This document shows, in pieces, positions 19,753 through 29,015 of a DNA stretch of 64,000 bases. The notes beneath the pieces are model-generated. The model was not told the origin of the DNA. It made no database searches and saw only the letters and a list, made by a program, of their open reading frames with translations. How positions within the stretch are numbered: position 1 is the first letter of the stretch; each line of letters opens with the position of its first letter. Location: positions 496,001 through 560,000 of the forward strand of contig NZ_CP010797.1 in NCBI RefSeq assembly GCF_000954115.1, read 5' to 3'. The position numbers and the translations under genes were made by a program. Source of the DNA: Rhodococcus sp. B7740 (GTDB lineage Bacteria > Actinomycetota > Actinomycetes > Mycobacteriales > Mycobacteriaceae).

Positions 19753-20745
19753 ATGACTGTGCGGTGGACCCGAATGCTCACGGTAGTGGTGGCGGTGATC
19801 ACCCTCGGTGCGGCCGTGACGGCCTGTTCGACCACCGACGACGTCGACACGGCGACGCAGTCGGCGGACGGTGCGTTCCCGGTTGTCATCGACCACATCT
19901 ACGGCAGCACGACCATCGCCGAGAAGCCCACGCGCATCGTCACCCTCGGGGTGTCCGACGCCGATGCCGTCATCGCGCTCGGCACCGTTCCCGTCGGGAA
20001 CACCGGGTACACGTTCTACGAGACCGGACTCGGTCCCTGGACCGACGAGTTGGTCGGTGACGCGCCGTTGACGCTGCTGGGCTCGGAGTCCGAGCCTAAC
20101 TTCGAGCTGATCGCCTCGCTGGCGCCGGATCTCATCACCGGACTCAACGCGGGTTTCGACGAGGCGACGTACGACAGGCTCAGCGGCATCGCGCCGACGG
20201 TCGCCCGACCTGCAGGATCTGCTGCCTATGCCGTCGATCGTGAGGTTGCCACCGACACCATCGCTCGCGCGATGGGTGAACGCGACCGCGGTGAGCAGTT
20301 GAACGCGCAGACCGACGCCGCGCTCGAGCAGGTTCGAAACGAACATCCGGAGTTCGCGGGCAAGACTGCAGCAGTGGTGCTTCCGTACGACGGCCAGTTC
20401 GGCGCATATCTGCCCGGTGATGCCCGCGGCACATTCGTCACCTCACTGGGCTTCGAGGTCCCGGAATCGATCCGCGCCCAGGACGACGGCACCAACTTCT
20501 TCGTTCCGGTCTCGTCCGAGAACATTTCGATGCTCGATGCGGACCTGGTGCTCTATCTCGGTACCGGTGCCGACATCGACGTGGTGGCGGAGAACCCGAT
20601 CTTCGGAACTCTCGATGCTGCTCGGCGCGATGCGATCGTGCCGTTGTCCACCGATCAGCGTGGAGCGATCACGTACAACTCGGTGCTGTCGATTCCGTTC
20701 GCCATCGACGCGTTGGTACCTCGCATCGCAGAGGTCGTCGCCTGA
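19753..20745 (+). CDS. Iron-siderophore ABC transporter substrate-binding lipoprotein
   Basis: 330 residues. Signal peptide with lipobox VTAC (lipidated Cys near residue 25), followed by a periplasmic-binding-protein class III fold (FepB/FecB-like): PTRIVTLGVSDADAVIALG, then APDLITGL and the central helix. It captures ferric siderophore outside the membrane. No permease or ATPase follows, so it must work with components encoded elsewhere. Start at ATG 19753 behind AGAGGTGG; GTG 19744 is possible. Confidence 0.85.
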   Translation: MTVRWTRMLTVVVAVITLGAAVTACSTTDDVDTATQSADGAFPVVIDHIYGSTTIAEKPTRIVTLGVSDADAVIALGTVPVGNTGYTFYETGLGPWTDELVGDAPLTLLGSESEPNFELIASLAPDLITGLNAGFDEATYDRLSGIAPTVARPAGSAAYAVDREVATDTIARAMGERDRGEQLNAQTDAALEQVRNEHPEFAGKTAAVVLPYDGQFGAYLPGDARGTFVTSLGFEVPESIRAQDDGTNFFVPVSSENISMLDADLVLYLGTGADIDVVAENPIFGTLDAARRDAIVPLSTDQRGAITYNSVLSIPFAIDALVPRIAEVVA

Positions 20746-20751
20746 GCTGCG

Positions 20752-21192
20752 TCACCGCGTGGCTGCGGTGCACTGACTGCAGGTGCCGAAGATCTCGATC
20801 GTGTGGCTCACGTCGCTGAAGCCGTTGGATTCGGCGACGCTCTGCGACCACTTCTCGACGGTGGGGCCTTCCACTTCCACGGTGAAACCGCACGAGCGAC
20901 ACACCAGGTGATGGTGATGTCCGGAGGAACAGCGCCGGTAGACCGACTCGCCGTTGTCGGTGCGCAGAACGTCGACCGTCCCGGCGTCGGCCAAGGTCTG
21001 CAGTGTCCGATACACCGTGGTGAGCCCGATACCCTCACCGCGCTTGCGCAATTCGTCGTGCAGATCCTGTGCGGACTTGAACTCCTCGATGGTGTCGAGC
21101 AGATCGGAGATGGCACTGCGCTGCTTGGTGGCCCGCACTCCGACGACGACGGGTCGTCGCGATGTCGCGGTGTCGGTGGACTTGTCGGTCAC
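20752..21192 (-). CDS. zur: Fur-family zinc uptake regulator (Zur/FurB)
   Basis: 146 residues. Winged helix (IGLTTVYRTLQTLADAG) plus dimerisation domain with GHHHHLVCRSCG and C-terminal CSQC, the structural zinc sites of the Fur family. The GTG start overlaps the upstream ArsR-type gene (GTGA). The smtB-furB pair before glyS is the zinc-sensing operon of mycobacteria, where FurB represses zinc uptake genes. That context favours Zur over Fur. Confidence 0.87.
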   Translation of the reverse strand: MTDKSTDTATSRRPVVVGVRATKQRSAISDLLDTIEEFKSAQDLHDELRKRGEGIGLTTVYRTLQTLADAGTVDVLRTDNGESVYRRCSSGHHHHLVCRSCGFTVEVEGPTVEKWSQSVAESNGFSDVSHTIEIFGTCSQCTAATR

Positions 21193-21650
21193 AGGTTCCG
21201 GCCTTCCTCGGCGTGGGCCACGGCGTCGACGACGATATGGGAGAGGTGATCGTCGACCAATCGGTAGAGGACCTCGCGTCCGTTGCGTTCTCCGCGCACC
21301 ACACCCGCTGCCTTGAGCACTCGAAGGTGCTGGCTGATCAACGGTTGCGTGACGCCGAGGGCGACGACGAGTTCGTGTACGCACCGCTCGGACTCACGCA
21401 GCTGCAGCACGATAGCGATGCGCACCGGGGCCGCGAGTGCCCGGAGGATGTCGCCCGCCGCGGTCAGAGTCTCCTTCGGCGGGATGTGAGCCGGGGGAGC
21501 GGCGGCGAACGGATCGCCGGAGTGCAACGGGTGCTCCGGGTCCTGGCGGTGGGTCGAACTTGCTTCCACTGTCGAATCCGTGGACACGGTTGCGGCTCCT
21601 TCGATCGCCGGTTCGTTGTCGGCGGACTCTCCCTGCACGAGCGACGTCAT
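21189..21650 (-). CDS. smtB: ArsR/SmtB-family metal-sensing repressor
   Basis: 153 residues. A Pro/Ala-rich N-terminal extension (1-60) precedes a winged helix with VTQPLISQHLRVLKAAGVV as recognition part and YRLVDDHLSHIVVDAVAHAEE as the alpha-5 helix with Asp/His residues that can bind Zn2+. The Cys in SERCVHEL is in alpha-3. It derepresses under zinc, allowing coordinate expression with zur downstream. Position equals Rv2358. Confidence 0.85.
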   Translation of the reverse strand: MTSLVQGESADNEPAIEGAATVSTDSTVEASSTHRQDPEHPLHSGDPFAAAPPAHIPPKETLTAAGDILRALAAPVRIAIVLQLRESERCVHELVVALGVTQPLISQHLRVLKAAGVVRGERNGREVLYRLVDDHLSHIVVDAVAHAEEGRNL

Positions 21651-21678
21651 GACACCAGGTTAGTGCAGTAGTTGTTAT

Positions 21679-21693
21679 TGCAAATCGTATTCA
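21679..21693. promoter_or_regulatory. Candidate zinc-regulator operator upstream of smtB-zur
   Basis: TGCAAATCGTATTCA is an imperfect inverted repeat in an AT-rich stretch unlike the flanking DNA, 29 bases before the smtB start. It resembles the TGaAAAT-like half sites of Zur boxes and SmtB 12-2-12 sites, but the match is not decisive. Confidence 0.35.
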
Positions 21694-21833
21694 TTGTGAT
21701 ATGCACAGGTGCGCATGTCAACTTCCGCACCCGACCGCTGTTCGGTTTAGCCCGCCGAGCCAGATAGTCTGATCAGGGCGAAAACCGCCCGTCACCTCTT
21801 ACACGATGTAACCGAAGATGGAGAGCTCCGCCA

Positions 21834-23219
21834 GTGGCACCCAAGTCCAAAGTCGAAACCGTCGCCAACCTCGCCAAGCGCAGAGGCCTCGTCTACCCGT
21901 GCGGCGAGATCTACGGCGGTACCAAGTCGGCCTGGGACTACGGCCCGCTGGGCGTCGAGCTCAAGGAGAACATCAAGAAGCAGTGGTGGCGCAACATGAT
22001 CACCAGCCGCGACGACACCGTCGGGCTGGACTCCTCGGTGATCCTGCCCCGGCAGGTGTGGGAGGCGTCTGGCCACGTCGAGACGTTCTCCGACCCGCTG
22101 GTGGAGTCGCTGCACACGCACAAGCGGTACCGCGCCGATCACCTCATCGAGGCCTACGAGGAGAAGCACGGCCACCCGCCGGAGAACGGCCTGGCCGACA
22201 TCCGCGACCCGGAAACCGGTGAACCCGGCTCCTGGACCGAACCGCGTGCATTCTCGGGTCTGCTCAAGACCTTCCTCGGCCCGGTCGACAACGAAGAGGG
22301 CCTGCATTACCTGCGTCCCGAGACCGCACAGGGCATCTTCGTCAACTTCGCCAACGTGCTGACCACCTCACGCAAGAAGCCACCGTTCGGCATCGGCCAG
22401 ATCGGCAAGAGCTTCCGCAACGAGATCACTCCGGGAAACTTCATCTTCCGCACCCGTGAGTTCGAGCAGATGGAGATGGAGTTCTTCGTCAAGCCCGGCG
22501 AGGACGACGAGTGGCATCAGTACTGGATCGACTACCGCATGAAGTGGTACACCGATCTCGGTATCGATCCGGAGAACCTGCGGCTCTACGAGCACGCCAA
22601 GGAGAAGTTGTCGCACTACTCCAAGCGCACCGTCGACATCGAGTACAAGTTCGGCTTCCAGGGCAGTGCGTGGGGCGAGCTGGAGGGCGTGGCGAACCGC
22701 ACCGACTACGACCTCTCGGTGCACTCCAAGGCGTCGGGCCAGGACCTGAGTTACTACGAGCAGGCCACCGACACCCGTTACACCCCGTACGTCATCGAGC
22801 CTGCGGCCGGTCTGACGCGTTCGCTGATGGCGTTCCTCGTCGACGCGTACACCGAGGACGAGGCCCCCAACGCCAAGGGCGGCGTCGACAAGCGCGTCGT
22901 GCTCAAGCTCGATCGTCGCCTGGCACCGGTGAAGGTCGCGGTGCTTCCGCTCTCGCGTAACGCAGACCTGACGCCCAAGGCGAAAGACCTTGCGCAGCAA
23001 CTGCGTCAGTACTGGAACGTCGAATTCGACGACGCCGGAGCCATCGGTCGCCGTTACCGTCGACAGGACGAGATCGGCACCCCGTTCTGCATCACCGTCG
23101 ACTTCGACACCCTCGACGACCACGCAGTCACCATCCGCGAGCGCGACACGATGGCGCAGGAACGCGTGGCACTCGATCAGGTCGAGGGCTACATCGCCTC
23201 CCGTTTGATCGGCGCGTAA
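21834..23219 (+). CDS. glyS: Glycyl-tRNA synthetase (single-chain type)
   Basis: 461 residues. Class II aminoacyl-tRNA synthetase of the alpha2 type used by actinobacteria and eukaryotes. Motifs: [52 protein letters not shown] (motif 2) and [12 protein letters not shown] (motif 3), then a C-terminal anticodon-binding domain. Start is GTG. Adjacent and divergent to smtB-zur, as in M. tuberculosis. Confidence 0.95.
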   Translation: MAPKSKVETVANLAKRRGLVYPCGEIYGGTKSAWDYGPLGVELKENIKKQWWRNMITSRDDTVGLDSSVILPRQVWEASGHVETFSDPLVESLHTHKRYRADHLIEAYEEKHGHPPENGLADIRDPETGEPGSWTEPRAFSGLLKTFLGPVDNEEGLHYLRPETAQGIFVNFANVLTTSRKKPPFGIGQIGKSFRNEITPGNFIFRTREFEQMEMEFFVKPGEDDEWHQYWIDYRMKWYTDLGIDPENLRLYEHAKEKLSHYSKRTVDIEYKFGFQGSAWGELEGVANRTDYDLSVHSKASGQDLSYYEQATDTRYTPYVIEPAAGLTRSLMAFLVDAYTEDEAPNAKGGVDKRVVLKLDRRLAPVKVAVLPLSRNADLTPKAKDLAQQLRQYWNVEFDDAGAIGRRYRRQDEIGTPFCITVDFDTLDDHAVTIRERDTMAQERVALDQVEGYIASRLIGA

Positions 23220-23238
23220 GAACCTCACTCACCCGACA

Positions 23239-23267
23239 GGGCCCGATCTCGCGATGAGATCGGGCCC
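23239..23267. terminator. Bidirectional terminator hairpin between glyS and TPM-protein gene
   Basis: Perfect 12-bp stem GGGCCCGATCTC with its reverse complement and a 5-base loop, lying between two convergent genes. There is no T run, as is common in actinobacterial terminators. Confidence 0.7.
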
Positions 23268-23288
23268 CGTCGGCTGTCGAGGGGTGGG

Positions 23289-25340
23289 TCAGAAGCGGCC
23301 GCCACCACCACCGAATCCGCCGCCACCGCCGCCTCCGCCGAAGCCCCCGCCGCCGCCGAATCCGCCACCGAAGCCTCCGCCACCCCCGCCGCCGCGAAGC
23401 ACACTGTTGATCAGAATGCCGCCGAGCACTGCGCCGGCGATGTTGCCGCCGCTGCCGCCGCCGCGAGGACCGTGACGATTCTCCCAGTTCTGGACATCGG
23501 ACTGGGCGATCTGCGATGCGCGCGAGGCCAATTGGCTGGCAGCGTGAGCATGCTTGAGGGCTTCGTCGGGGTTGTCCTGGCCCAGCTGCCGAGCCGCGCC
23601 GAGGTGGCGTTCGGCCTCGGACAGGCGCGTTCTGGCATCGGCCCCCACACCGCCACGGCGGGTCGAGATGTAGTCCGCGGCCGCGGTGATCTGCGCCTGA
23701 GCGGCCGCGATATCGCGATCCAGACGGGCCCGCAGTTGGTCCTCGGCAGCCTTGTCCGCCGAGGCCTCGTCGACGATCTTCTCGAGTTCGGCGTCGGCCG
23801 CCGCGAGCGCGGTGTAACTGCCCAGAGGGTCCGAGGACTGCGCGGTCTCTGCGTTCTTCAGAGCCGCCTGCGCCGCCGTCATGGCCGACTGCAGTTCGGC
23901 CCCACCGTGTTCGGCCAAACCACGAGCCTGCTCGATGTCGCGGCGAACGTCCGCGATGGCGTCGGGCAGGGTGGCGATGGCATGCCGGATGTCGTCTCGC
24001 GCATGGTCGACGCCGTCGAGCAGGGTCTTGGCCTGGTCGACGGCTCGTTCGGCCGTTCGAATGGCGGTCACAGCAGGTCCCTGCTTTCCGGGCGGGAGTG
24101 CTGCCGCCTTGCGGCCGGCTTCGATGTTGTCCTCGGCCAGTGCCATTCGGTCCTTGGCCATCGTGACGTTGTCTGCGATCGAGGCCAGGGCGGAGGCGGC
24201 GAATTCCGAATGCAGCTGCGCGAGAACCGTTTCGGATTGCGGAATTCTCACCGTCAAGCCGACGACCGCCTGGGTCAGCTCGTCGAGGTGGGCGTCTGCG
24301 TTCATCACGAGATCGCGGAACCCGTCGAATTCCTCCACCCGCGAATCGAGTTCGCGATCGGCCTGGCCACAGGAGGAGATGATCTCGACGAGCATGGCGC
24401 GACGCTGATCGGGAGTTTCCGGAATGGCGTCGTCGAGGCGTTGGCGGATCTCGAAGGCGGACGCGAGGGCCCGTTTGGCGTTGTCGTGGGCGGCGATGAA
24501 GGGTGCGGCCGCAGAATCTCCGAACTCTCCACGAGCGAGGTTCAATTCCTCTTCGCTGGCGCGTACTGCATTGTCGGTCTCGACCAGGATTTCCTTGGCG
24601 CGGGTGTCGAGTACGTCGATGGGGAAGGCGGCCAGTGCGGCCGGATCGTTCGGGTCGATCTTCGCCACGGCCTCGACCTCGGCGGCGACGCGGGCCTTCT
24701 TGCGTCGCGACGAGTAGACGACGGCTCCGCCGCCGGCCACGGCCAGTACGCCGACGCCGATCAGCAGGGGTGCGGACGAGCCGCCGCTGCCGCTCGAGGC
24801 ATACGCGTCGCCGAGCGCGCCCGCTGCTGCGATGGCCGCACCGGACCAATCTTCTTCGCGCAGTGCGGGTTCGACGTCATTGACCCGAATATCTTCCTGC
24901 TCGGACGAGGTGATCTGCGACAGTCCGGTGTTCACACCGAGGTAGTACGAACGGTCCACGGTCGCGACCGCGAGCAGAACGTCGCGCTGCCCGAGATCGC
25001 TCCTCGATGCAGTCTGCTCGGCCCAGCTCGCCGCCGACATGTTGTCGAAGTCAGCGACGTACGTGACCCACAACCGAAGCTGGCTGCTGCCGTAGAGGTC
25101 GTCGACGGAGGTCTGTACCTCGGCCATCGAGTCGGGGTCGAGTGCCTGGACGTTGTCGGTGATCTGCGTGGGCAGGCGCGACGGAGCCTCTGCGGAGGCG
25201 ACCCCCGGCGCGAGCAGGACCGCCGCGAACAGGGTCAGGGCACCCACGGCGGCGAGACGACGAAATCGATGGACCGAGCTTCGGGCGGCTGACTTTCGAA
25301 CGACTGTGGCGCTGCTGTGCCGCCGGTGCTGGACTGCCAT
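23289..25340 (-). CDS. TPM-domain membrane protein with Gly-rich C-terminus
   Basis: 683 residues. A signal sequence (LAAVGALTLFAAVLLAPGVASA) precedes an extracytoplasmic TPM domain (PTQITDNVQALDPDSM..., about 50-180). A transmembrane helix (APLLIGVGVLAVAGGGAVVY) follows, then a long cytoplasmic coiled-coil region rich in Ala/Glu, and a C-terminal tail of repeated GGGFGGGFGGG. Position equals Rv2345. The frame is open to 25478 but ATG 25340 gives the signal peptide. The function of the family is poorly defined. Confidence 0.8.
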   Translation of the reverse strand: MAVQHRRHSSATVVRKSAARSSVHRFRRLAAVGALTLFAAVLLAPGVASAEAPSRLPTQITDNVQALDPDSMAEVQTSVDDLYGSSQLRLWVTYVADFDNMSAASWAEQTASRSDLGQRDVLLAVATVDRSYYLGVNTGLSQITSSEQEDIRVNDVEPALREEDWSGAAIAAAGALGDAYASSGSGGSSAPLLIGVGVLAVAGGGAVVYSSRRKKARVAAEVEAVAKIDPNDPAALAAFPIDVLDTRAKEILVETDNAVRASEEELNLARGEFGDSAAAPFIAAHDNAKRALASAFEIRQRLDDAIPETPDQRRAMLVEIISSCGQADRELDSRVEEFDGFRDLVMNADAHLDELTQAVVGLTVRIPQSETVLAQLHSEFAASALASIADNVTMAKDRMALAEDNIEAGRKAAALPPGKQGPAVTAIRTAERAVDQAKTLLDGVDHARDDIRHAIATLPDAIADVRRDIEQARGLAEHGGAELQSAMTAAQAALKNAETAQSSDPLGSYTALAAADAELEKIVDEASADKAAEDQLRARLDRDIAAAQAQITAAADYISTRRGGVGADARTRLSEAERHLGAARQLGQDNPDEALKHAHAASQLASRASQIAQSDVQNWENRHGPRGGGSGGNIAGAVLGGILINSVLRGGGGGGGFGGGFGGGGGFGGGGGGGGFGGGGGRF

Positions 25341-25468
25341 GCGCTGAAATCTACCGGCTGGGCGGCGAGGAGATCGAGCAGGTCGATGTGGATGCATGAC
25401 AGTTGTCACCTCGCAATCGTGACGCTCGAACGAGGTCGACGCTGCTCGATCGCAGCAGAGTGATTCCC

Positions 25469-26383
25469 ATGACCACAACGAAGGCAGTCGAACTGCGAAA
25501 CGTCACCAAGACCTACGGCTCGGTCCGGGCGGTCGACGGGCTCAGCCTGTCCATCGAACCGGGCGAGGTCGTCGCATTTCTCGGACCGAACGGAGCGGGA
25601 AAGACGACCACCATCGACATGATGCTCGGCCTGGCGACACCCACCACCGGGTCGGTGTCGGTGTTCGGGGGAACACCCGCGGACGCGATCGCCCAGGGCC
25701 GCATCTCGGCCGTCATGCAGACCGGCGGTCTGCTTCGCGACCTGACCGTCCGAGAAACCGTCGAATTGACGTCGGCACTGTTCGCCCGCACACGGTCGGT
25801 GAAGGAAGTTCTAACCCGGGCCGGCATCGCCGACATCGGACATCGCCGAGTGGCCAAATGCTCCGGCGGACAGCAGCAGCGACTGCGATTCGCGCTGGCA
25901 CTGCTACCCGATCCGGACCTGCTGGTGCTCGACGAGCCGACCACCGGAATGGACGTCGAAGGACGTCGCGACTTCTGGAACGCCATTCGCCAGGACGCCA
26001 GCACCGGCCGAACGGTGCTGTTCGCAACGCACTACCTCGACGAGGCCGACGCGTACGCGGACCGCATCGTGCTGGTGCGGCACGGCAAGATCGTCGCCGA
26101 CGGCAGCGCCGCCGAGGTGAAGAACCTGGCGGCAGGGCGCACCGTCACCGCCACGCTGCCCGGCGTCGACCAGTCGGTGTTGCTGGCTCTGCCGGGAGTG
26201 GACCGCGTCGATACGCGTGGCGACAAGGTGATCGTCCACGGACGCGACTCCGACGCGGTGGCCCGGTACCTGCTCAACGACGCACACGCGACCGATCTCG
26301 AAATCGTCTCGCGCAACCTCGAGGACGCATTCCTCGCCCTGACCACCGACTCCGAAAACAACCTCGCCGGGAGCATCCGATGA
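25469..26383 (+). CDS. ABC-2 type exporter ATP-binding protein
   Basis: 304 residues. Walker A LGPNGAGKTTT, signature CSGGQQQRLRFALALL (CSGGQ variant), Walker B LLVLDEPTTGMD and switch His ATHYLDEADAYADR, with a DrrA/CcmA-like C-terminal part. It powers export through the permease encoded next; ATG of the permease overlaps its stop. The following kinase and regulator make a unit seen for antibiotic- and lipid-stress exporters (DesK/DesR, LiaR-type control). Cargo unknown. Confidence 0.88.
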   Translation: MTTTKAVELRNVTKTYGSVRAVDGLSLSIEPGEVVAFLGPNGAGKTTTIDMMLGLATPTTGSVSVFGGTPADAIAQGRISAVMQTGGLLRDLTVRETVELTSALFARTRSVKEVLTRAGIADIGHRRVAKCSGGQQQRLRFALALLPDPDLLVLDEPTTGMDVEGRRDFWNAIRQDASTGRTVLFATHYLDEADAYADRIVLVRHGKIVADGSAAEVKNLAAGRTVTATLPGVDQSVLLALPGVDRVDTRGDKVIVHGRDSDAVARYLLNDAHATDLEIVSRNLEDAFLALTTDSENNLAGSIR

Positions 26384-27183
26384 CCACGACCACGCAGTCC
26401 ACAACCACCCGCACATCCGGCAGAGCCGTTGCCTGGGGCGGATTCTCGACCACGTTCCTCGGACTCGAAATCCGCAGACTGTTCCGAAACAAGCGCACGC
26501 TGATCTTCACGTTGGTCATGCCGCCGGTGTTCTTCGTCATCTTCGGCACGCAGTCGGACTACCGCTCCGACTATCCCTTTGCGCACGGCAACGTCACCGG
26601 TTACATCGCCATCAGCATGGCCGTCTACGGAGCGATGCTGGCGACGACCAGCGGGGGAGCGATGGTGTCGGTCGAGCGGGCACAGGGGTGGAGCCGACAG
26701 CTTCGCCTGACGCCGCTCAGGCCCGTCGCCTACATCGTCACCAAGGTGCTCGTGGCCATGACGATGGGCGCGGCCTCGATCGTGGTGGTGTTCGTCGTCG
26801 CGAAGTTCCTCGGGGCGGACATGCCGATCTGGGTGTGGATCGTCAGCGGCCTGATCGGCTGGATCGGCTCGGCGGTGTTCGCCGCGTTCGGACTGTTCAT
26901 GGGCTACCTGCTGCCCTCGGAGAACGTGATGCAGATCCTCGGACCCGTGCTCGCGTTCCTGGCGCTGGCAGGCGGACTCTTCGTTCCCCTCGGTGACAGC
27001 GGCTGGTTCCCGATGTTGGCCCAGTTCACCCCGCTCTACGGCTTGGCCACCGTGTCCCGGGCCGCGTTCGCCGGGACCGAAACCGGAACGTTGCTGGTCG
27101 CCGTGATCAATCTGGTGGTCTGGGCGACGATCTTCGTCACAGGCGCGGCGATGCTGTTCCGGAGAGACACCAAGCGTGCGTGA
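26380..27183 (+). CDS. ABC-2 type exporter permease
   Basis: 267 residues with six hydrophobic segments: LIFTLVMPPVFFVIFG, GYIAISMAVYGAMLA, ASIVVVFVVAKFLG, VWIVSGLIGWIGSAVF, ILGPVLAFLALAGGLF and the last near residues 240-260. This is the DrrB/ABC2_membrane fold. It pairs with the ATPase upstream (ATGA overlap) and its stop overlaps the start of the kinase gene. Confidence 0.87.
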   Translation: MTTTTQSTTTRTSGRAVAWGGFSTTFLGLEIRRLFRNKRTLIFTLVMPPVFFVIFGTQSDYRSDYPFAHGNVTGYIAISMAVYGAMLATTSGGAMVSVERAQGWSRQLRLTPLRPVAYIVTKVLVAMTMGAASIVVVFVVAKFLGADMPIWVWIVSGLIGWIGSAVFAAFGLFMGYLLPSENVMQILGPVLAFLALAGGLFVPLGDSGWFPMLAQFTPLYGLATVSRAAFAGTETGTLLVAVINLVVWATIFVTGAAMLFRRDTKRA

Positions 27184-28339
27184 GACCGAAACCGCTGATC
27201 GTGTCGCCCACAGGGATACCGTGGGCGACATGACCACGTTCACCGCCGATCTCCCCGAGGGCCGGGTCTGGCGGTACGGCTGGATGTTCGGAGCCATCTG
27301 GCTCATCTATCTGATCTATCCGTTGAACGAGATTCTGTCTCTGGAATCCGTGCCGGCCCGGGTCTTCGGGATCGTCGTGATTCTCGGCTTCGGTGTCGTG
27401 TTCACATCCACCTTCTGGCGTTTCCGCAACGGACACCGCCGAGGACATCCACTGCCGACGTCGCAGGCATGGATCGCGCTCGGGGTGATGGTGGCCCTGA
27501 CTTTCGCGATGAGTGCCTTGGTCGGTACCACCGGTTTCGGCGCGACCGTCTACATAGCGGTGCTGGCGATGATGACCCTGCCGGTCCGGCAGGCCTGGGC
27601 GTTGGTGGCGGCGATGGTGGTGATCGTCGAAGCGGCTCCACGCTTCGTCGATTCCTGGGAGCCCGACAACTTCTTCGCCTTCCAGCTGCTGATCAGCGCG
27701 GCCGCGGCTTGGGGAATCACTCAGGTCTTCCAGCGCAATCACGAATTGGCCGTGGCCAGGCAACAATTGGCAGACCTGGCCATCGTGGCCGAACGCGAGC
27801 GCATGAGCCGGGATGTGCACGACATCCTCGGTCATTCCCTGACCGTCATCACCGTCAAGAGCGAACTGGCCGGCAGGCTCATCGAGATCGACCCCGCCCG
27901 AGCGGCCGTCGAGATCGCCGAACTGGAAACCCTTGCCCGGCAAGCACTTGCCGATGTGCGCAGCACCGTCGGGGGCATGCGACAGGTCGACATCGGATCC
28001 GAGTTGGCCAGTGCACGAACCGCATTGACCGCTGCGGGAATCGATGCCGAACTTCCCGATGACGCCGACGTGGTGCCACTGCGACATCGAGAACTGTTCG
28101 GTTGGGTGATCCGGGAGGCGGTGACCAATGTGGTCCGCCACTCGAGCGCACGACATTGCCGAGTGACGCTGACGGCGTCGACCATCTCCATCGTCGACGA
28201 CGGAGTGGGACCGGCAGACAAGGATTCCGGCGGCAACGGTCTGCGGGGTCTGGGAGAACGAGTGGCCGCCGCGGGTGGTGCACTGACGATCGCCCGGGTG
28301 CCGACCGGTGGTTTCAGGGTGGAGGTACACGGTGAATAG
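27176..28339 (+). CDS. Sensor histidine kinase, NarL/DesK family
   Basis: 387 residues from GTG 27176, or 369 from ATG 27230. Five to six transmembrane helices fill the first 190 residues (WMFGAIWLIYLIYPL, VFGIVVILGFGVVF, LGVMVALTFAMSALVG and others). The HisKA_3 dimerisation box RERMSRDVHDILGHSLTVI carries the phospho-acceptor His, and the ATPase domain shows SIVDDGVGPA and GNGLRGLGERVAA. Its gene is coupled to the ABC permease, so it probably senses a signal related to that exporter, like DesK or BceS-type systems. Confidence 0.87.
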   Translation: MRETETADRVAHRDTVGDMTTFTADLPEGRVWRYGWMFGAIWLIYLIYPLNEILSLESVPARVFGIVVILGFGVVFTSTFWRFRNGHRRGHPLPTSQAWIALGVMVALTFAMSALVGTTGFGATVYIAVLAMMTLPVRQAWALVAAMVVIVEAAPRFVDSWEPDNFFAFQLLISAAAAWGITQVFQRNHELAVARQQLADLAIVAERERMSRDVHDILGHSLTVITVKSELAGRLIEIDPARAAVEIAELETLARQALADVRSTVGGMRQVDIGSELASARTALTAAGIDAELPDDADVVPLRHRELFGWVIREAVTNVVRHSSARHCRVTLTASTISIVDDGVGPADKDSGGNGLRGLGERVAAAGGALTIARVPTGGFRVEVHGE

Positions 28340-28351
28340 GACGCAGGCGCA

Positions 28352-28960
28352 ATGACCATCACACTCCTGCTGGCGGACGACCAAGCCCTGGTGCGGGGAG
28401 CGTTAGCAGCTCTGCTGGGGCTCGAACCGGATCTCGACGTCGTCGCCGAGGTGGGACGCGGGGACGAGGTCGCCGCTGCCGTTCTCGAACATCGACCCGA
28501 CGTCGTCCTGCTCGACGTGGAGATGCCCGGCAAGAACGGTATCGAGGTCACCGCCGAACTGGCCCTGATCGCTCCGGAGTCGAGAGTGCTGATCGTCACC
28601 ACATTCGGACGACCCGGCTACCTGCGGCGCGCGATCGATGCGGGTGCGTCGGGTTTCGTGGTCAAGGACACCCCAGCCAAGCAGTTGGCCGACGCCGTTC
28701 GGCGCGTGCACATGGGGCTTCGCGTGGTCGATCCGACGCTGGCGACCGAAACCCTCACCGACGGCGTCTCTCCACTGACGGCCCGAGAGCAGGAGGTTCT
28801 CCGGGCGGCCGCCAAGGGCGGGACGGCGGGATCCATCGCTGCTCAGGTCCACCTCTCGGAGGGCACGGTACGCAATCATCTGTCGTCGGCGATCGGTAAG
28901 ACCGGCACCAGTACCCGGGCCGAGGCGGTACGGGTGGCCGAGGACAGAGGGTGGCTGTAG
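28352..28960 (+). CDS. Response regulator, NarL/LuxR family
   Basis: 202 residues. Receiver domain with the phosphorylated Asp in DVVLLDVEMPGKNG and a C-terminal LuxR-type HTH (LTAREQEVLRAAAKGGTAGSIAAQ, then VRNHLSSAIGKTG). It receives phosphate from the kinase encoded immediately upstream and probably controls the adjacent ABC exporter operon. Confidence 0.9.
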   Translation: MTITLLLADDQALVRGALAALLGLEPDLDVVAEVGRGDEVAAAVLEHRPDVVLLDVEMPGKNGIEVTAELALIAPESRVLIVTTFGRPGYLRRAIDAGASGFVVKDTPAKQLADAVRRVHMGLRVVDPTLATETLTDGVSPLTAREQEVLRAAAKGGTAGSIAAQVHLSEGTVRNHLSSAIGKTGTSTRAEAVRVAEDRGWL

Positions 28961-29015
28961 GTCGTTCGGGGCGCGCCGTGACCACGCCGACGAGCAGGCC
29001 TGGCAAACTCGAGGG

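Noticed and set aside
23290-23400. Pro-rich plus-strand frame opposite the TPM protein tail
   Set aside because: It is the complement of the Gly-rich GGGFGGG repeats and reads as poly-Pro.
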